Shown here: one piece after another, positions 16,494 to 24,528 of the stretch
Position numbering within the stretch: the first letter of the stretch is position 1
How the letters are laid out: the number at the start of each line of letters is the position of its first letter
Source: Acidimicrobiaceae bacterium
Lineage (GTDB): Bacteria; Actinomycetota; Acidimicrobiia; Acidimicrobiales; Palsa-688
NCBI GenBank assembly: GCA_030838025.1
Contig: JAUTXM010000392.1
Location: 1-43,855, forward strand
Direction of reading: 5' to 3'
DNA length: 43,855 nucleotides
The notes under the pieces: model-generated
Databases searched by the model: none
What the model was told of the DNA's origin: nothing
The model's input: the letters and a program-made list of their open reading frames with translations, nothing else
Translations under genes and position numbers: made by a program

Positions 16494-17408
16494 TCAGGCG
16501 TCCGCCAGCCAGGTGGGTAACCGGTCATACCCGTTGATCGTCAACTCATCCCGTAGCTGCTTGTTTGCGTCGCGATACAGGTCGTCGAGCTGAAGACGGA
16601 TTTCAGTATCGAGCAGCTCACTGCGGGCGCCGGCTGAGTTAATGCGGTAGTAGATATCCGAGACGAGTTCCTTGCTCCTCGGGTACCGCTTTAAGCGCTC
16701 TCTGGCGCGGTTGCCATATGAGTTCGCGATCTGCTGCAGCTTTGCCGACCGGTGGTTGATCGTGGGGTTGCGCTCGGAGAAATCGAACCCCCCGGCGGGT
16801 TCGGCGTCCAAGTCGAGCCAGGAAAGGAGCTCGCTGACAACCGCGGCAGGGTCGGTCGTCAGATGCTCGAAGAACACAATTTTCGATCGGGATCCGACCG
16901 CCGAGATCCATTCGGGAAGGTAGTCGATATAGAACCCGGTGGAGAGAGTCCTGAACCGGCGGCCCTCTTCTTTAAGGTCTCCACCCGTCTTTCGAAGTTC
17001 GAGGCACCGGTCCAGGAATGTCTGCGCCGACATGTCTTTGTCCAGGAGAAGCTTGCTCTTCATGTACGTGAAGTCGGACCAGAACCGGTCAACAGGATTG
17101 CGGAGGCTGACGACGTAGCGCGGCCGGCCGAGCAACGCTTCGGTGGCCTCGAACAACCGCGGGCCGCCGTACCAGTAGTTCGGGCTCGCTTCGAGCACAT
17201 ACCGTTCGTCGCGGCAGTGGCGGAAGTACCGTTCGTAGGTCGAGATCGGCTCCAGGTGGGCGTCGGGGTAGACGAGGCGCGAGAAGTACTCGGTCTCCTT
17301 CAGCGTGGATCCGCAGATCTGCGGATGCTGCGTCAAGTAGGAGAAGAGCGAGGTTGTTCCGGCCTTGGTCACTCCAATGATCAACAAATTCGGGAGTCGG
17401 ATGCTCAT
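16494..17408 (-). CDS. PAPS-dependent sulfotransferase, heparan-sulfotransferase-like
   Basis: 304 residues. The PAPS loop IGVTKAGTTSL (11-21) and KETEYF (37-42) are the arrangement seen in heparan N-/3-O-sulfotransferase relatives (Sulfotransfer_1). The 3'-phosphate motif is RNPVDRFWS (103-111), with SPNYWY between them and a C-terminal RNPTINHRS-like region. This places it in a different branch from the CGCG sulfotransferases. It lies between two GT4 genes, 12 nt after the first and directly abutting the second, which argues that sulfation is part of repeat-unit assembly rather than a separate pathway. Confidence 0.92.
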   Translation of the reverse strand: MSIRLPNLLIIGVTKAGTTSLFSYLTQHPQICGSTLKETEYFSRLVYPDAHLEPISTYERYFRHCRDERYVLEASPNYWYGGPRLFEATEALLGRPRYVVSLRNPVDRFWSDFTYMKSKLLLDKDMSAQTFLDRCLELRKTGGDLKEEGRRFRTLSTGFYIDYLPEWISAVGSRSKIVFFEHLTTDPAAVVSELLSWLDLDAEPAGGFDFSERNPTINHRSAKLQQIANSYGNRARERLKRYPRSKELVSDIYYRINSAGARSELLDTEIRLQLDDLYRDANKQLRDELTINGYDRLPTWLADA

Positions 17409-17420
17409 CTGATGAGGGCG

Positions 17421-18734
17421 TTAACTCCCAGGTTCCCAGGGCCCGTCGAACTCGGATGCGGCCGTTTCCCCCCTAACAGCATCGGGCAATCGTAATCTAC
17501 CCGGCACGGGTGCATTGTCCCCCGGGGCGGCCGTCGGGCCCATGGGTGTTCTCGCCCGAGCCTGAGCGGGCTCGTCGATCGTGCCCGCTAGGCGGTCCAA
17601 CAGCGCCAGCCACGCCGCGGCCACGGTGTCGAAGGTGTGGCGCTGGGCGACGAACGCCCGCCCGCGTTCGCCGTACGCCGTCCGTTCTTCCGGAGGGAGC
17701 GACGCCAGCCGTACCATTCCGCTCGCCAGCGCGATCGGATCCTGTGGTTGGACGAGCAGGCCGGTTTGTCCGTCGTCGACCAGTTCGGCGGTACCGCCGA
17801 CTCGGGTGGCGACAACCGGCCGCCCGGCCGCCATGGCCTCCATCACGACGTTGGGCAAACCCTCCCACGCCGATGACTGCACCAAGGCGTCACAAGCGGC
17901 CAGCAGCTCGGGGACATCGTTTCTGATGCCAAGGAATCGAACCGCGGCACCCAACCCCAGGTCCGAAGCTTGGGCGTCAAGTTCCGCGAGCAGTCGCCCG
18001 CCACCTGCGATCCACAGGACCGCGTCTGGCCGGCCTCGCCGCTCTTGCCGGTAGCGGGAGAACGCCTTGAGCAACGTCGGGAGGTCCTTCTGTGGTTCCA
18101 ACCGGGCAACGGTGAGCCACACGAATGTCGACGGTCCGACGTCGAGGTCGGCGCGGACACGGTGGCGCTCGGTCGCGGCGCGGCGAAAGATGCTGGGGTC
18201 CAACCCGTTGGGAACGACCTGCAGGCGGCCACGGGGGACGATTCTGCGGTGGATCAGGCTCTCGGCGACGATGGCTGAGTTGGTCGTGGTGAGGGTGGCC
18301 AGCCGGTCGGTCGCCCGCAGGACCAGTTCGCGATGGCGACCACCGAGGCGTTCACTGCGAACGGAGGAAACCACCACGGGCACTCGCGCCAGGCGCCCCC
18401 CTACCCGGGACACCACGTTGGCCTGGTACAGGAAGCTGAGCACGATATCGGGCTGCCATTGCCGGAGGACCCGGTTGGCGAACGCGATGTAGCTCAGCGC
18501 CCGGAGTCGGGAACGATTCGGCGCATGGGCGACTGGGATGCCGAGGGCCGCGACCTCGTCGGCGTAGGCCCACGTGGGTAGGAGCGAGAGGATACCGACC
18601 TCGTCACCTCGGGCCACCAGCCGAGTTGCGAGCCGCACCAGCTGGGCTTCCGCGCCACCGACCATGAGGTGATTGGTGGCCAGCACGATACGGCGGGGCC
18701 GCCGCGGCTCGGGTGGGCCGTCTGCCGTCACCAT
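17421..18734 (-). CDS. GT4-family glycosyltransferase, first gene of operon
   Basis: 437 residues. The acceptor domain begins RIVLATNHLMVGGAEAQLVR. The donor domain has WLTVARLEPQKDLPTLLKAF, LWIAGGGRLLAEL, and EGLPNVVMEAMAAGRPVVAT, the E-x7-E region. The C-terminal 60 residues are a polar Pro/Ala/Arg tail that most family members lack. ATG 18734 is preceded by TATTCT at leaderless spacing and no ribosome site, making it the likely transcription start of the operon that continues through sulfotransferase, GT4, epimerase and sulfotransferase. Confidence 0.92.
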   Translation of the reverse strand: MVTADGPPEPRRPRRIVLATNHLMVGGAEAQLVRLATRLVARGDEVGILSLLPTWAYADEVAALGIPVAHAPNRSRLRALSYIAFANRVLRQWQPDIVLSFLYQANVVSRVGGRLARVPVVVSSVRSERLGGRHRELVLRATDRLATLTTTNSAIVAESLIHRRIVPRGRLQVVPNGLDPSIFRRAATERHRVRADLDVGPSTFVWLTVARLEPQKDLPTLLKAFSRYRQERRGRPDAVLWIAGGGRLLAELDAQASDLGLGAAVRFLGIRNDVPELLAACDALVQSSAWEGLPNVVMEAMAAGRPVVATRVGGTAELVDDGQTGLLVQPQDPIALASGMVRLASLPPEERTAYGERGRAFVAQRHTFDTVAAAWLALLDRLAGTIDEPAQARARTPMGPTAAPGDNAPVPGRLRLPDAVRGETAASEFDGPWEPGS

Positions 18735-18747
18735 GGACGATAGAATA
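18735..18747 (-). promoter_or_regulatory. Putative leaderless -10 box of the five-gene operon
   Basis: Read on the minus strand, TATTCT (18747-18742) is followed by exactly seven nt and then ATG 18734. It is close to the TATAAT consensus and there is no ribosome-binding sequence, which supports transcription starting at the start codon. Confidence 0.55.
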
Positions 18748-18812
18748 CGAGACGGTCACTCCGAGCCGGCGAAGGCCGAAGGTGCTGTCGTCAGCGATCT
18801 CCCGCTACGAGG

Positions 18813-19184
18813 TCAGGAGGGTTCGGGAACGTTGTACGATGACGTGTTGCCCTTGCAGTCGAGGATCTGCACACGGGTCGGGTCGCTATTGCTGGGGTAG
18901 CTGAAACCCACCCTGTCAGTCGTCGGAGCGGTGCAGCTGAAGTGGAGCACCTTCACGACCGCTCCGGTCTGCTTGTCGGTCACACGGATCCGGGCGATCC
19001 CGCCGTTGTCGGTGGCGGTGCAGTGGACCTGTCCTGTGCTCACCGATGAGTTGCAGTTGAGTGACTGATTCGGGTTCGGAACCAACGCCCCGGCCGGTAC
19101 CGCCGACGCGAACGCAACGGTCATAATGCTCACAGCGAAGAAAACAGCCAATCTTCTAACCACGATCCCCCTCGTTTCATTCAT
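18813..19184 (-). CDS. Small secreted four-cysteine protein, unknown function
   Basis: 123 residues from ATG 19184; a GTG four codons upstream is possible. The N-terminus has the charged/hydrophobic order of a Sec signal (RGIVVRRLAVFFAVSIMTVAFASA) with a cleavage site near PAGA. The mature part is Ser/Thr/Asn-rich with four cysteines (in SLNCNSS, QVHCTAT, HFSCTAP, LDCKGN), suggesting two disulfides in a small extracellular beta domain. I do not recognise the family. TAGTGT stands eight nt before the ATG as a possible leaderless -10. It sits between the third beta-helix gene and the glycosyltransferase operon, so a role at the polymer-covered surface is plausible but unsupported. Confidence 0.72.
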   Translation of the reverse strand: MNETRGIVVRRLAVFFAVSIMTVAFASAVPAGALVPNPNQSLNCNSSVSTGQVHCTATDNGGIARIRVTDKQTGAVVKVLHFSCTAPTTDRVGFSYPSNSDPTRVQILDCKGNTSSYNVPEPS

Positions 19185-19317
19185 TGAGTGTGACACTATT
19201 TACAAGTGCGAGTCGAAGTATAGGCCCTGAAATCGCCCTGAGACAGGTCCATTTGGATAAAGCTGCCATTTACCCCTCGGAGTCTAATGACGGTGGCGCA
19301 CGTCACGACTCGGTGGG

Positions 19318-21303
19318 CTATCGGGCTGTCGTCACCGGCGCCGGGCCACACGCGGGCGAGTTCCCGGTCGCCGACGAAGCTTGGACGAGGTAGTAGTAGG
19401 TGGTATTCGGTGTCAGGCCACTGTCGGCGAATCGCGGTTTCGCGGGACTACCAACGAGATAAAATGGCCCGCTGGCAGCGTTGGCCCGCAAGACGAGGTA
19501 GCCCGTGGCTCGGGCGGCCTTGTTCCAGTTGAGCTGAACCCGCGTGCTCGAGACGACAGTGACGACCAAACCGGTCGGAGCATCTGGCGGCGGTATGCCG
19601 GTTGCGATCACGGCGTTCGAGGGCGACGATTCGGCGCCACTTCCGACCGCGTTGGTCGCGTGCACGGTGAACACGTACGTGGTCCCGGCCTGCAGATGAG
19701 GGACGACGAGCGGGCTTGTGGTCCCTGTCACCGCAATCCTTCCGGGGCTCGATGTGACGGTATAGCCGGTGACGGGACTCCCCCCGTCATCGAGTGCCGG
19801 AGAGAAGGACACGGTCGCTTGGGCTAAGCGAACCGTGGCGATGCCCATCGGAGGAGCGCTGGGCACCTTGGGGTTCGCGATCGCCACGGCACAGGCCGGC
19901 TGTACCACTCCGACTGTCGTCTTCAGGGCATCGGAGGGCCATAGGAACATGCCGTTGCAGCTCACGGTGCTGGCCGAGTACGTCACGGCCCAGCTGTCCT
20001 GGCTCTCCCGGCCGAAGGCCTGGAACGAAGCTCCAGAGCTCCAAAGACCCTTCTGGTCGAGATTCGGGTCCTGGGCATGGGTGCCGCCAAGAACGGTCAC
20101 GTTGGAGATCGTGCTGTTGATGAAGCTCCCGCGTCTGTCGGCGGGAATTCCCTCGTCGATGGCCTCCACGACTCCCTGGTAACAGGATGAAGCCTGCACG
20201 TGGGAGACGTGCACGTCGATGTTGGTTTGAAAATGGGGGGCAAACGCGACGGCACGGTTGCAGTTCACCGCGGCCACATCGTCAGCGAGGACGGAACGGA
20301 CCTCGGAGCCGAACTTCACCTGGTTGGAGTTGTCGGTCTCGATCCGCAGCGCACTGCCGCCTTGCGTGAAGATATGGCTCAGAGAAATGTTATGGGCCGA
20401 GTTGACCTGATTGGGCCCATACCCCCTCGGGCTGTGCACGTTGTACCAGTTGGCAATTGTGCCGTTGTGGGGGTCATAGAACTGGGACTTGTCCACCGGG
20501 GAGTCGCTACGTGCTCGTAGTTCGAGTGCGGCCTTGCGGGAGCTCGGCCACCAGCCGGCGTTAGTCGTGGGGCTTACGGTCGGTTGGAAATCGTTCTGTA
20601 TCGAGAACACATTCGTAATCAGAAAACCGTCGACGTTCATGGCCATGACGCCGGCGACCAGGTTGTTGGCATTGGTGGCCTGTGGGTCGAGGTTGAAAGT
20701 GAAGCTGTTGGCGATCGACCATCCTGGAGTCACTGGGTCGGCCACGGACTTCGCACCGCCTGTCGCACTGCCGACACCTGTGAGGGAGACATTCCTGAGC
20801 GGTGCACCGGGCAGGCCGTCCCACAGGATGAGGCTCGGGCCAGGCGAGGAATACCCCGGCGGAGACGTAGCGCCCCTGCCACCAGCCTGTTCCAACAACG
20901 CCGCGGCGTCGACCTCCATCCGCATGTTGTTCGGGAAGGTCAGATTGAGTAGGCGATATGTGCCCGCGGGAACGTAGACGACACCCTGTGCCGCCCCACT
21001 CGGCCCATTGGCATACCGCACGCGTCCTGCTTGGTTGGCCGCGGCCATGGCGGCCGCGAACGCCGCGGTGTCGTCTCCCGTACCGGTGCCGAGTGCTCCG
21101 AAGTCACGGACGTTGGCGGCGCCGGTCGTCGGCGCGGTCGCCGGCACCGCCGACGAAACCGACGAAACCGACGGGAGTGATGGTGCTGCGACAGCGGCGG
21201 AGAGAGACGAAGCCGCGAGCGTGCCCGTCGTGACGGCGCACAACACCGCGAACACGACGGCGCGACACTGGACGCGCCAATGGCTCACACTCAGGCGGCG
21301 CAT
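19318..21303 (-). CDS. Secreted beta-helix protein with two fibronectin III domains (paralogue 3)
   Basis: 661 residues, largest of the three paralogues. It has a signal peptide (first about 40 residues, ending near AAVAAP), then the beta-helix domain starting NVRDFGALGTGTGDDTAAF with VVYVPAGTYRLLNLTF, FLITNVFSIQN, DPHNGTIANWYNV, YGPNQVNSAHN, LRIETDN and NCNRAVAFAPHFQTN. Two fibronectin III domains follow at about 481-570 and 573-660; the second begins PPPDAPTGLVVTVV and both carry the usual buried Trp/Tyr and TTY-F/Y-V pattern. FN3 modules in secreted bacterial polysaccharide enzymes commonly act as spacers or binding modules. It starts at ATG 21303 with a strong GGAGGGG site eight nt upstream, unlike the other two paralogues. 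Confidence 0.92.
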   Translation of the reverse strand: MRRLSVSHWRVQCRAVVFAVLCAVTTGTLAASSLSAAVAAPSLPSVSSVSSAVPATAPTTGAANVRDFGALGTGTGDDTAAFAAAMAAANQAGRVRYANGPSGAAQGVVYVPAGTYRLLNLTFPNNMRMEVDAAALLEQAGGRGATSPPGYSSPGPSLILWDGLPGAPLRNVSLTGVGSATGGAKSVADPVTPGWSIANSFTFNLDPQATNANNLVAGVMAMNVDGFLITNVFSIQNDFQPTVSPTTNAGWWPSSRKAALELRARSDSPVDKSQFYDPHNGTIANWYNVHSPRGYGPNQVNSAHNISLSHIFTQGGSALRIETDNSNQVKFGSEVRSVLADDVAAVNCNRAVAFAPHFQTNIDVHVSHVQASSCYQGVVEAIDEGIPADRRGSFINSTISNVTVLGGTHAQDPNLDQKGLWSSGASFQAFGRESQDSWAVTYSASTVSCNGMFLWPSDALKTTVGVVQPACAVAIANPKVPSAPPMGIATVRLAQATVSFSPALDDGGSPVTGYTVTSSPGRIAVTGTTSPLVVPHLQAGTTYVFTVHATNAVGSGAESSPSNAVIATGIPPPDAPTGLVVTVVSSTRVQLNWNKAARATGYLVLRANAASGPFYLVGSPAKPRFADSGLTPNTTYYYLVQASSATGNSPACGPAPVTTAR

Positions 21304-21387
21304 TGGTCGAGCCCCTCCTTCGGCGTCAACCGGTTGATGTTTGGAATAAGGCCCCCCCGGCCTCGTTTGGTAGGGTGCTCGCGCTTC

Positions 21388-21458
21388 GCGAGCGTAGTTC
21401 AGCGGCAGAACATCAGCTTCCCAAGCTGAGAACGCGGGTTCGATTCCCGTCGCTCGCT
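21388..21458 (+). tRNA. tRNA-Gly (anticodon CCC)
   Basis: A full cloverleaf folds by eye: acceptor GCGAGCG/CGCTCGC, D stem GTTC/GAAC with loop AGCGGCA, anticodon stem TCAGC/GCTGA with loop TTCCCAA (anticodon CCC, reading GGG), a 4-nt variable region, T stem GCGGG/CCCGT with loop TTCGATT, and discriminator T, as expected for glycine. CCA is not encoded. The leader (21377-21383) can pair with the 5' acceptor strand as a 7-bp hairpin. It separates the polysaccharide locus from ordinary genes. Confidence 0.95.
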
Positions 21459-21489
21459 CGCTCTGCTCTCCCCCTGGTATTCAACAAAT

Positions 21490-22491
21490 TCAGCGGGTCG
21501 CGTCGACGATGTAATACGCAGCCAGGTTGTGGCGCTCGCTCCGGCGAACCCACTCTTCGTACAGCAGATAGGCCGCCCGGAGGCGACGGGAGAAGCCCAA
21601 GTAGGTAGCGCCCCGGTGCAGAGGCGTCACCGTAAGCTCCGTCCAGCCGCTGAGATCGGTCACGACTGCGTCGTACCAGCAGCGGTCGTAGTAGGTCGGG
21701 AAGATCTGATCCGGCCGTTTCCGAAGTGTGACACGAAGAACTGCTTTGGCCGCGGAGTGCGGGATGAACCGGTTGGCCAGCCCGAACAGGGTACGACGAC
21801 CCGAGAACTGGGCGATTAGGCGCCCACCGGGCCGCAGAAACTCGTGGACGTTGTCGAAGGAGCGCTGCAGTGAACTCACATGTTCGAATACCTGAAAGCT
21901 GATCGCCAAGTCAACCCGCCCTAGAAGCGAGTCCGCGGGTGACGTGACATCGGCCACGACCACCTCGTCGTAGGATCCCGGCGGCGCCAGCTCGAGCTCG
22001 CGAGCCGACACGTCGAGCCCGATGTAATAGCTGTCGGCTGGGCGTTCTGCGGGGGGAATCGATGGATGGCGACCCGAACCGATGTCGAGGACAGTCATAC
22101 CCGGGCGGAGGGCGTCTCGGATCATCGACTGGAAGGTGTGATTGAGTTTTGTCCGATATGGCCCCGGCATTTCGCCACGTAACGACCGCTTTGCCACGTC
22201 CCAGGAGGAAGGGGAATCAGAGACACGCTTATTGGCGGGGGAGACGGGCGTCAACGGTGACCCCGGCATCGCGCAGATCGCTTCGATCGCATAGGCCTCA
22301 TCCAGCTTAGACTCGGGTACCGCCGATACCTCGAGTCGGAGGTTGTGACCGCGGCCCGGCTCCGCCATTTCAGCGACAATCGCGGGCGCCACCTTGACCC
22401 TGCAGATCTCGGCCGCGCCAGGGCTCAAAGGAGTTCCGTCGCCGCCGGGCCCCCCTGCCCAGCTCCCGCGGACCCGGGGATCGAACCTCAC
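21490..22491 (-). CDS. Class I SAM-dependent methyltransferase
   Basis: 333 residues from GTG 22491. The N-terminal 90 or so residues are not clearly homologous to anything and the true start may be an internal ATG. The Rossmann core shows motif I VLDIGSGRHPSIP, the acidic end of strand 2 in YYIGLDVS, DLAISFQVFEHV as motif IV, and FLRPGGRLIAQFSG as the post-motif region, matching Methyltransf_11-type enzymes. Substrate unknown. It lies next to the tRNA and 4 nt after the lipoprotein stop, so it may be cotranscribed with that gene; a link to the polysaccharide locus across the tRNA is possible because similar enzymes methylate sugars. Confidence 0.85.
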   Translation of the reverse strand: MRFDPRVRGSWAGGPGGDGTPLSPGAAEICRVKVAPAIVAEMAEPGRGHNLRLEVSAVPESKLDEAYAIEAICAMPGSPLTPVSPANKRVSDSPSSWDVAKRSLRGEMPGPYRTKLNHTFQSMIRDALRPGMTVLDIGSGRHPSIPPAERPADSYYIGLDVSARELELAPPGSYDEVVVADVTSPADSLLGRVDLAISFQVFEHVSSLQRSFDNVHEFLRPGGRLIAQFSGRRTLFGLANRFIPHSAAKAVLRVTLRKRPDQIFPTYYDRCWYDAVVTDLSGWTELTVTPLHRGATYLGFSRRLRAAYLLYEEWVRRSERHNLAAYYIVDATR

Positions 22492-22495
22492 CGAT

Positions 22496-23074
22496 CTAAT
22501 ACTTGTAGGCGGTCGTCGTCGATGCGCCCGTGGTGGTCGACGAGCCGGTGGCCGTCGGCTCGACCGGCGTGCCTGCCGGGGTCAGGGTCTTCCAGGTTCC
22601 GCCGAAGCTGACGATGCCCTCGCCGTGCGCCTGGCCGGATGCGCTGTCGTGGGAAAAGGTGTACAGCGGCCAGCCGGCATACGTGACGTAGAGGCTGCCC
22701 GATGCGCCCTTGACGGTACCCAGCTTCGAGCTGTCGACCCCGCTTCCGGCGGTCGCCGAGGTGACGCCGGCGGGCAACTCGGTATCGGGCCAAACCTTGG
22801 TGCACCCATTGTCATCGGTACAGGTCAATTTTCCCCCCGCCTCGGAGCTCAGGAGGTACAGAGTCATCCCGTCGCCATTGACCAGCACGGTCCCCACCCC
22901 AGGAACGTCGGTCGCCGCGATCGTGATGCCTTTGGGGGCCGCTCCCGTCGTCGACGTCGCCGAGGACGCCTTGGTGGAGGATGAACTTCCGCAGGCGGCC
23001 AGGACCAGCGTTGTGACACCGGCCAGGCCGCCGATCGCCAACCGGGTGCGGCGGTGACGGGGGGATAGGCGCAT
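22496..23074 (-). CDS. COG4315-type secreted-repeat lipoprotein
   Basis: 192 residues. A basic N-terminus, a hydrophobic stretch and the lipobox LVLAAC (Cys about 28) mark a lipid-anchored exported protein. After a Ser/Thr linker come two copies of the PF03640 'secreted repeat': one around LVNGDGMTLYLLSSEAGG...CTKVWPD and one around VTYAGWPLYTFSHDSASGQ. These repeats occur in many actinobacteria; their function is unknown. The C-terminus is a short Thr/Ser tail. GAGAGGGAG precedes the ATG by seven nt. It diverges from the MscS gene. Confidence 0.9.
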   Translation of the reverse strand: MRLSPRHRRTRLAIGGLAGVTTLVLAACGSSSSTKASSATSTTGAAPKGITIAATDVPGVGTVLVNGDGMTLYLLSSEAGGKLTCTDDNGCTKVWPDTELPAGVTSATAGSGVDSSKLGTVKGASGSLYVTYAGWPLYTFSHDSASGQAHGEGIVSFGGTWKTLTPAGTPVEPTATGSSTTTGASTTTAYKY

Positions 23075-23186
23075 CGATCGACTCCCTCTCTCGTTGACCT
23101 TCGATGTTTCTTACGTGCGAGGTGGTCGCCGGGATTGCATTTGCGCTGATATGCCCCGATGGCCGTGAGCGAGGCAAGCTGGCGGG

Positions 23187-24053
23187 ATGGACTTCCGGGA
23201 TCTGAGCCGGTGGGTCCGGGGCAGCGGCCTGCAGATAGTCATGATCGCCATTGGAGCCGCCCTCGTCGGTCGGTTCATCCACTGGGTCGGGGCCCGGTAT
23301 CGCAAGCACATCGACGACGAGGTCCGGGACCAGATCGAAAAGGGCGGAGTCGTCTCCGAGCACGCCAAGCGATCCCGCACCGTCGCCCAGGTGGTGGAGT
23401 GGGCCAGCGAAGTGGTGCTGTACTTCCTGGCCGGGCTGCTCGTCCTCAACCGGGCCGGGATCCCGTTCTCGGGCTTGGTCGCCCCGGCGACGGTGGCGGG
23501 CGCGGCGATCGGCTTCGGGGCCCAGCAGATCGTGCAGGACCTGCTGTCGGGCTTCTTCTTGTTCGCCGAGCGGCAGTTCAGCGTCGGCGACCTGGTCCGC
23601 CTGGCCCAGCCCGGCCAGGCGGGCGGCATCTCGGGCACGGTCGAGGAGCTCACCCTGCGGGTGACCCGGTTGCGCACCGTGCAGGGGGAGTTGGTGTTCA
23701 TTCCCAACGGGGCGCTGCGCCAGGTGACCAATCTCTCGAAGGAGTGGTCGAGGGTGGTCGTCGACATCCCCGTTCCCGCCGACCAGGACATCGAGACGGC
23801 CGTCAGTGTGCTCCGAGAAGTGGCGGCGACGATGGGCCAGGACCCTGAGTGGAAGGGACTCCTGATGGGCGCACCGGTGCTGGCCGGCGTAGAGAACTTC
23901 GAGGTTGGCTACCTGCAACTCCGCCTGATCGCCCGGACCCTGCCGGGCAAGCAGTTCGAGGTGGGTCGGGAACTGCGACTGCGGGCCGCCCTCGCCCTCC
24001 AAGATGCGGGCGTCCGGCCGCCGGCGATCAACGTTCGCCGGGCGGACAGCTGA
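23187..24053 (+). CDS. MscS-family small mechanosensitive channel
   Basis: 288 residues. There are three hydrophobic helices; the pore-lining helix region is ATVAGAAIGFGAQQIVQDLLSGFF, which has the Gly/Ala packing of MscS TM3. The beta domain follows with QFSVGDLVRL, GTVEELTLRVTRLRT and ELVFIPNGALRQVTNLSKEW, all characteristic of MS_channel proteins. The C-terminal alpha/beta domain ends at about 280. It releases solutes on hypo-osmotic shock. One nt separates its stop from the start of the small membrane protein downstream, so the two are almost certainly cotranscribed. Confidence 0.93.
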   Translation: MDFRDLSRWVRGSGLQIVMIAIGAALVGRFIHWVGARYRKHIDDEVRDQIEKGGVVSEHAKRSRTVAQVVEWASEVVLYFLAGLLVLNRAGIPFSGLVAPATVAGAAIGFGAQQIVQDLLSGFFLFAERQFSVGDLVRLAQPGQAGGISGTVEELTLRVTRLRTVQGELVFIPNGALRQVTNLSKEWSRVVVDIPVPADQDIETAVSVLREVAATMGQDPEWKGLLMGAPVLAGVENFEVGYLQLRLIARTLPGKQFEVGRELRLRAALALQDAGVRPPAINVRRADS

Positions 24054-24054
24054 C

Positions 24055-24438
24055 ATGCCCCGCGTGCCGCGCTACATCAAGCTCCCGTTCAAGGTCCGGG
24101 TGCGGCGGTCGACGCTCGTGCTGATTGCGGCGTTCATTGCCGTCTGGATCCTCTACGAAGGGGTGCGTCCGGCGCCGACCAAGCAGACGCTGGTGCCTTA
24201 CGGGCCGGCGCCGGTGGTGACCGTTCCGCCGACGATCCCGGCGCCCCGGACGACGGTTACGCCGCCCAAGGCGACGACAACGACAGTCCCGAGTGGCCTC
24301 TCGACGACGGTCCCGCCCAACGGCACGACCACCAGCTCCCTCCTCCCGGGGGTCTCCACGACGACGTTGGTGCCACCGCCGGGATCGACCACGGCGGTGC
24401 CACCGAGCACACCGAGCACGCCGACGTCGGGGCCTTGA
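24055..24438 (+). CDS. Small membrane protein with Pro/Thr-rich extracytoplasmic tail
   Basis: 127 residues from ATG 24055, one nt after the MscS stop. A basic N-terminus (RVPRYIKLPFKVRVRR) precedes one membrane helix (STLVLIAAFIAVWILYEGV), then about 85 residues of Pro, Thr, Ser and Val low-complexity sequence such as VPPTIPAPRTTVTPPKATT. Topology suggests a cytoplasmic N-terminus and a disordered tail in the cell wall. No family is recognised. Coupling to MscS suggests a partner role at the envelope; that is inference from position only. Confidence 0.7.
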   Translation: MPRVPRYIKLPFKVRVRRSTLVLIAAFIAVWILYEGVRPAPTKQTLVPYGPAPVVTVPPTIPAPRTTVTPPKATTTTVPSGLSTTVPPNGTTTSSLLPGVSTTTLVPPPGSTTAVPPSTPSTPTSGP

Positions 24439-24496
24439 GCGGCCGTCCAGTCAGCGGTTGGGTCGAGCCGGCGGTTGGTCGAGCCGGCGTGGTGGA

Positions 24497-24528
24497 GCCG
24501 GCGTGCCTGTCAGCCGGCGTGCCTGTCA
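24497..24528. repeat. 16-bp direct repeat in GAGCCGGCG-rich intergenic tract
   Basis: GCCGGCGTGCCTGTCA occurs twice head to tail (24497-24512 and 24513-24528), preceded from about 24461 by degenerate copies of GTCGAGCCGGCG. The tract fills the convergent gap between the small membrane gene and hisN and reaches the hisN stop. The GCCGGC cores are palindromic, so a role in termination is possible. Confidence 0.6.
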
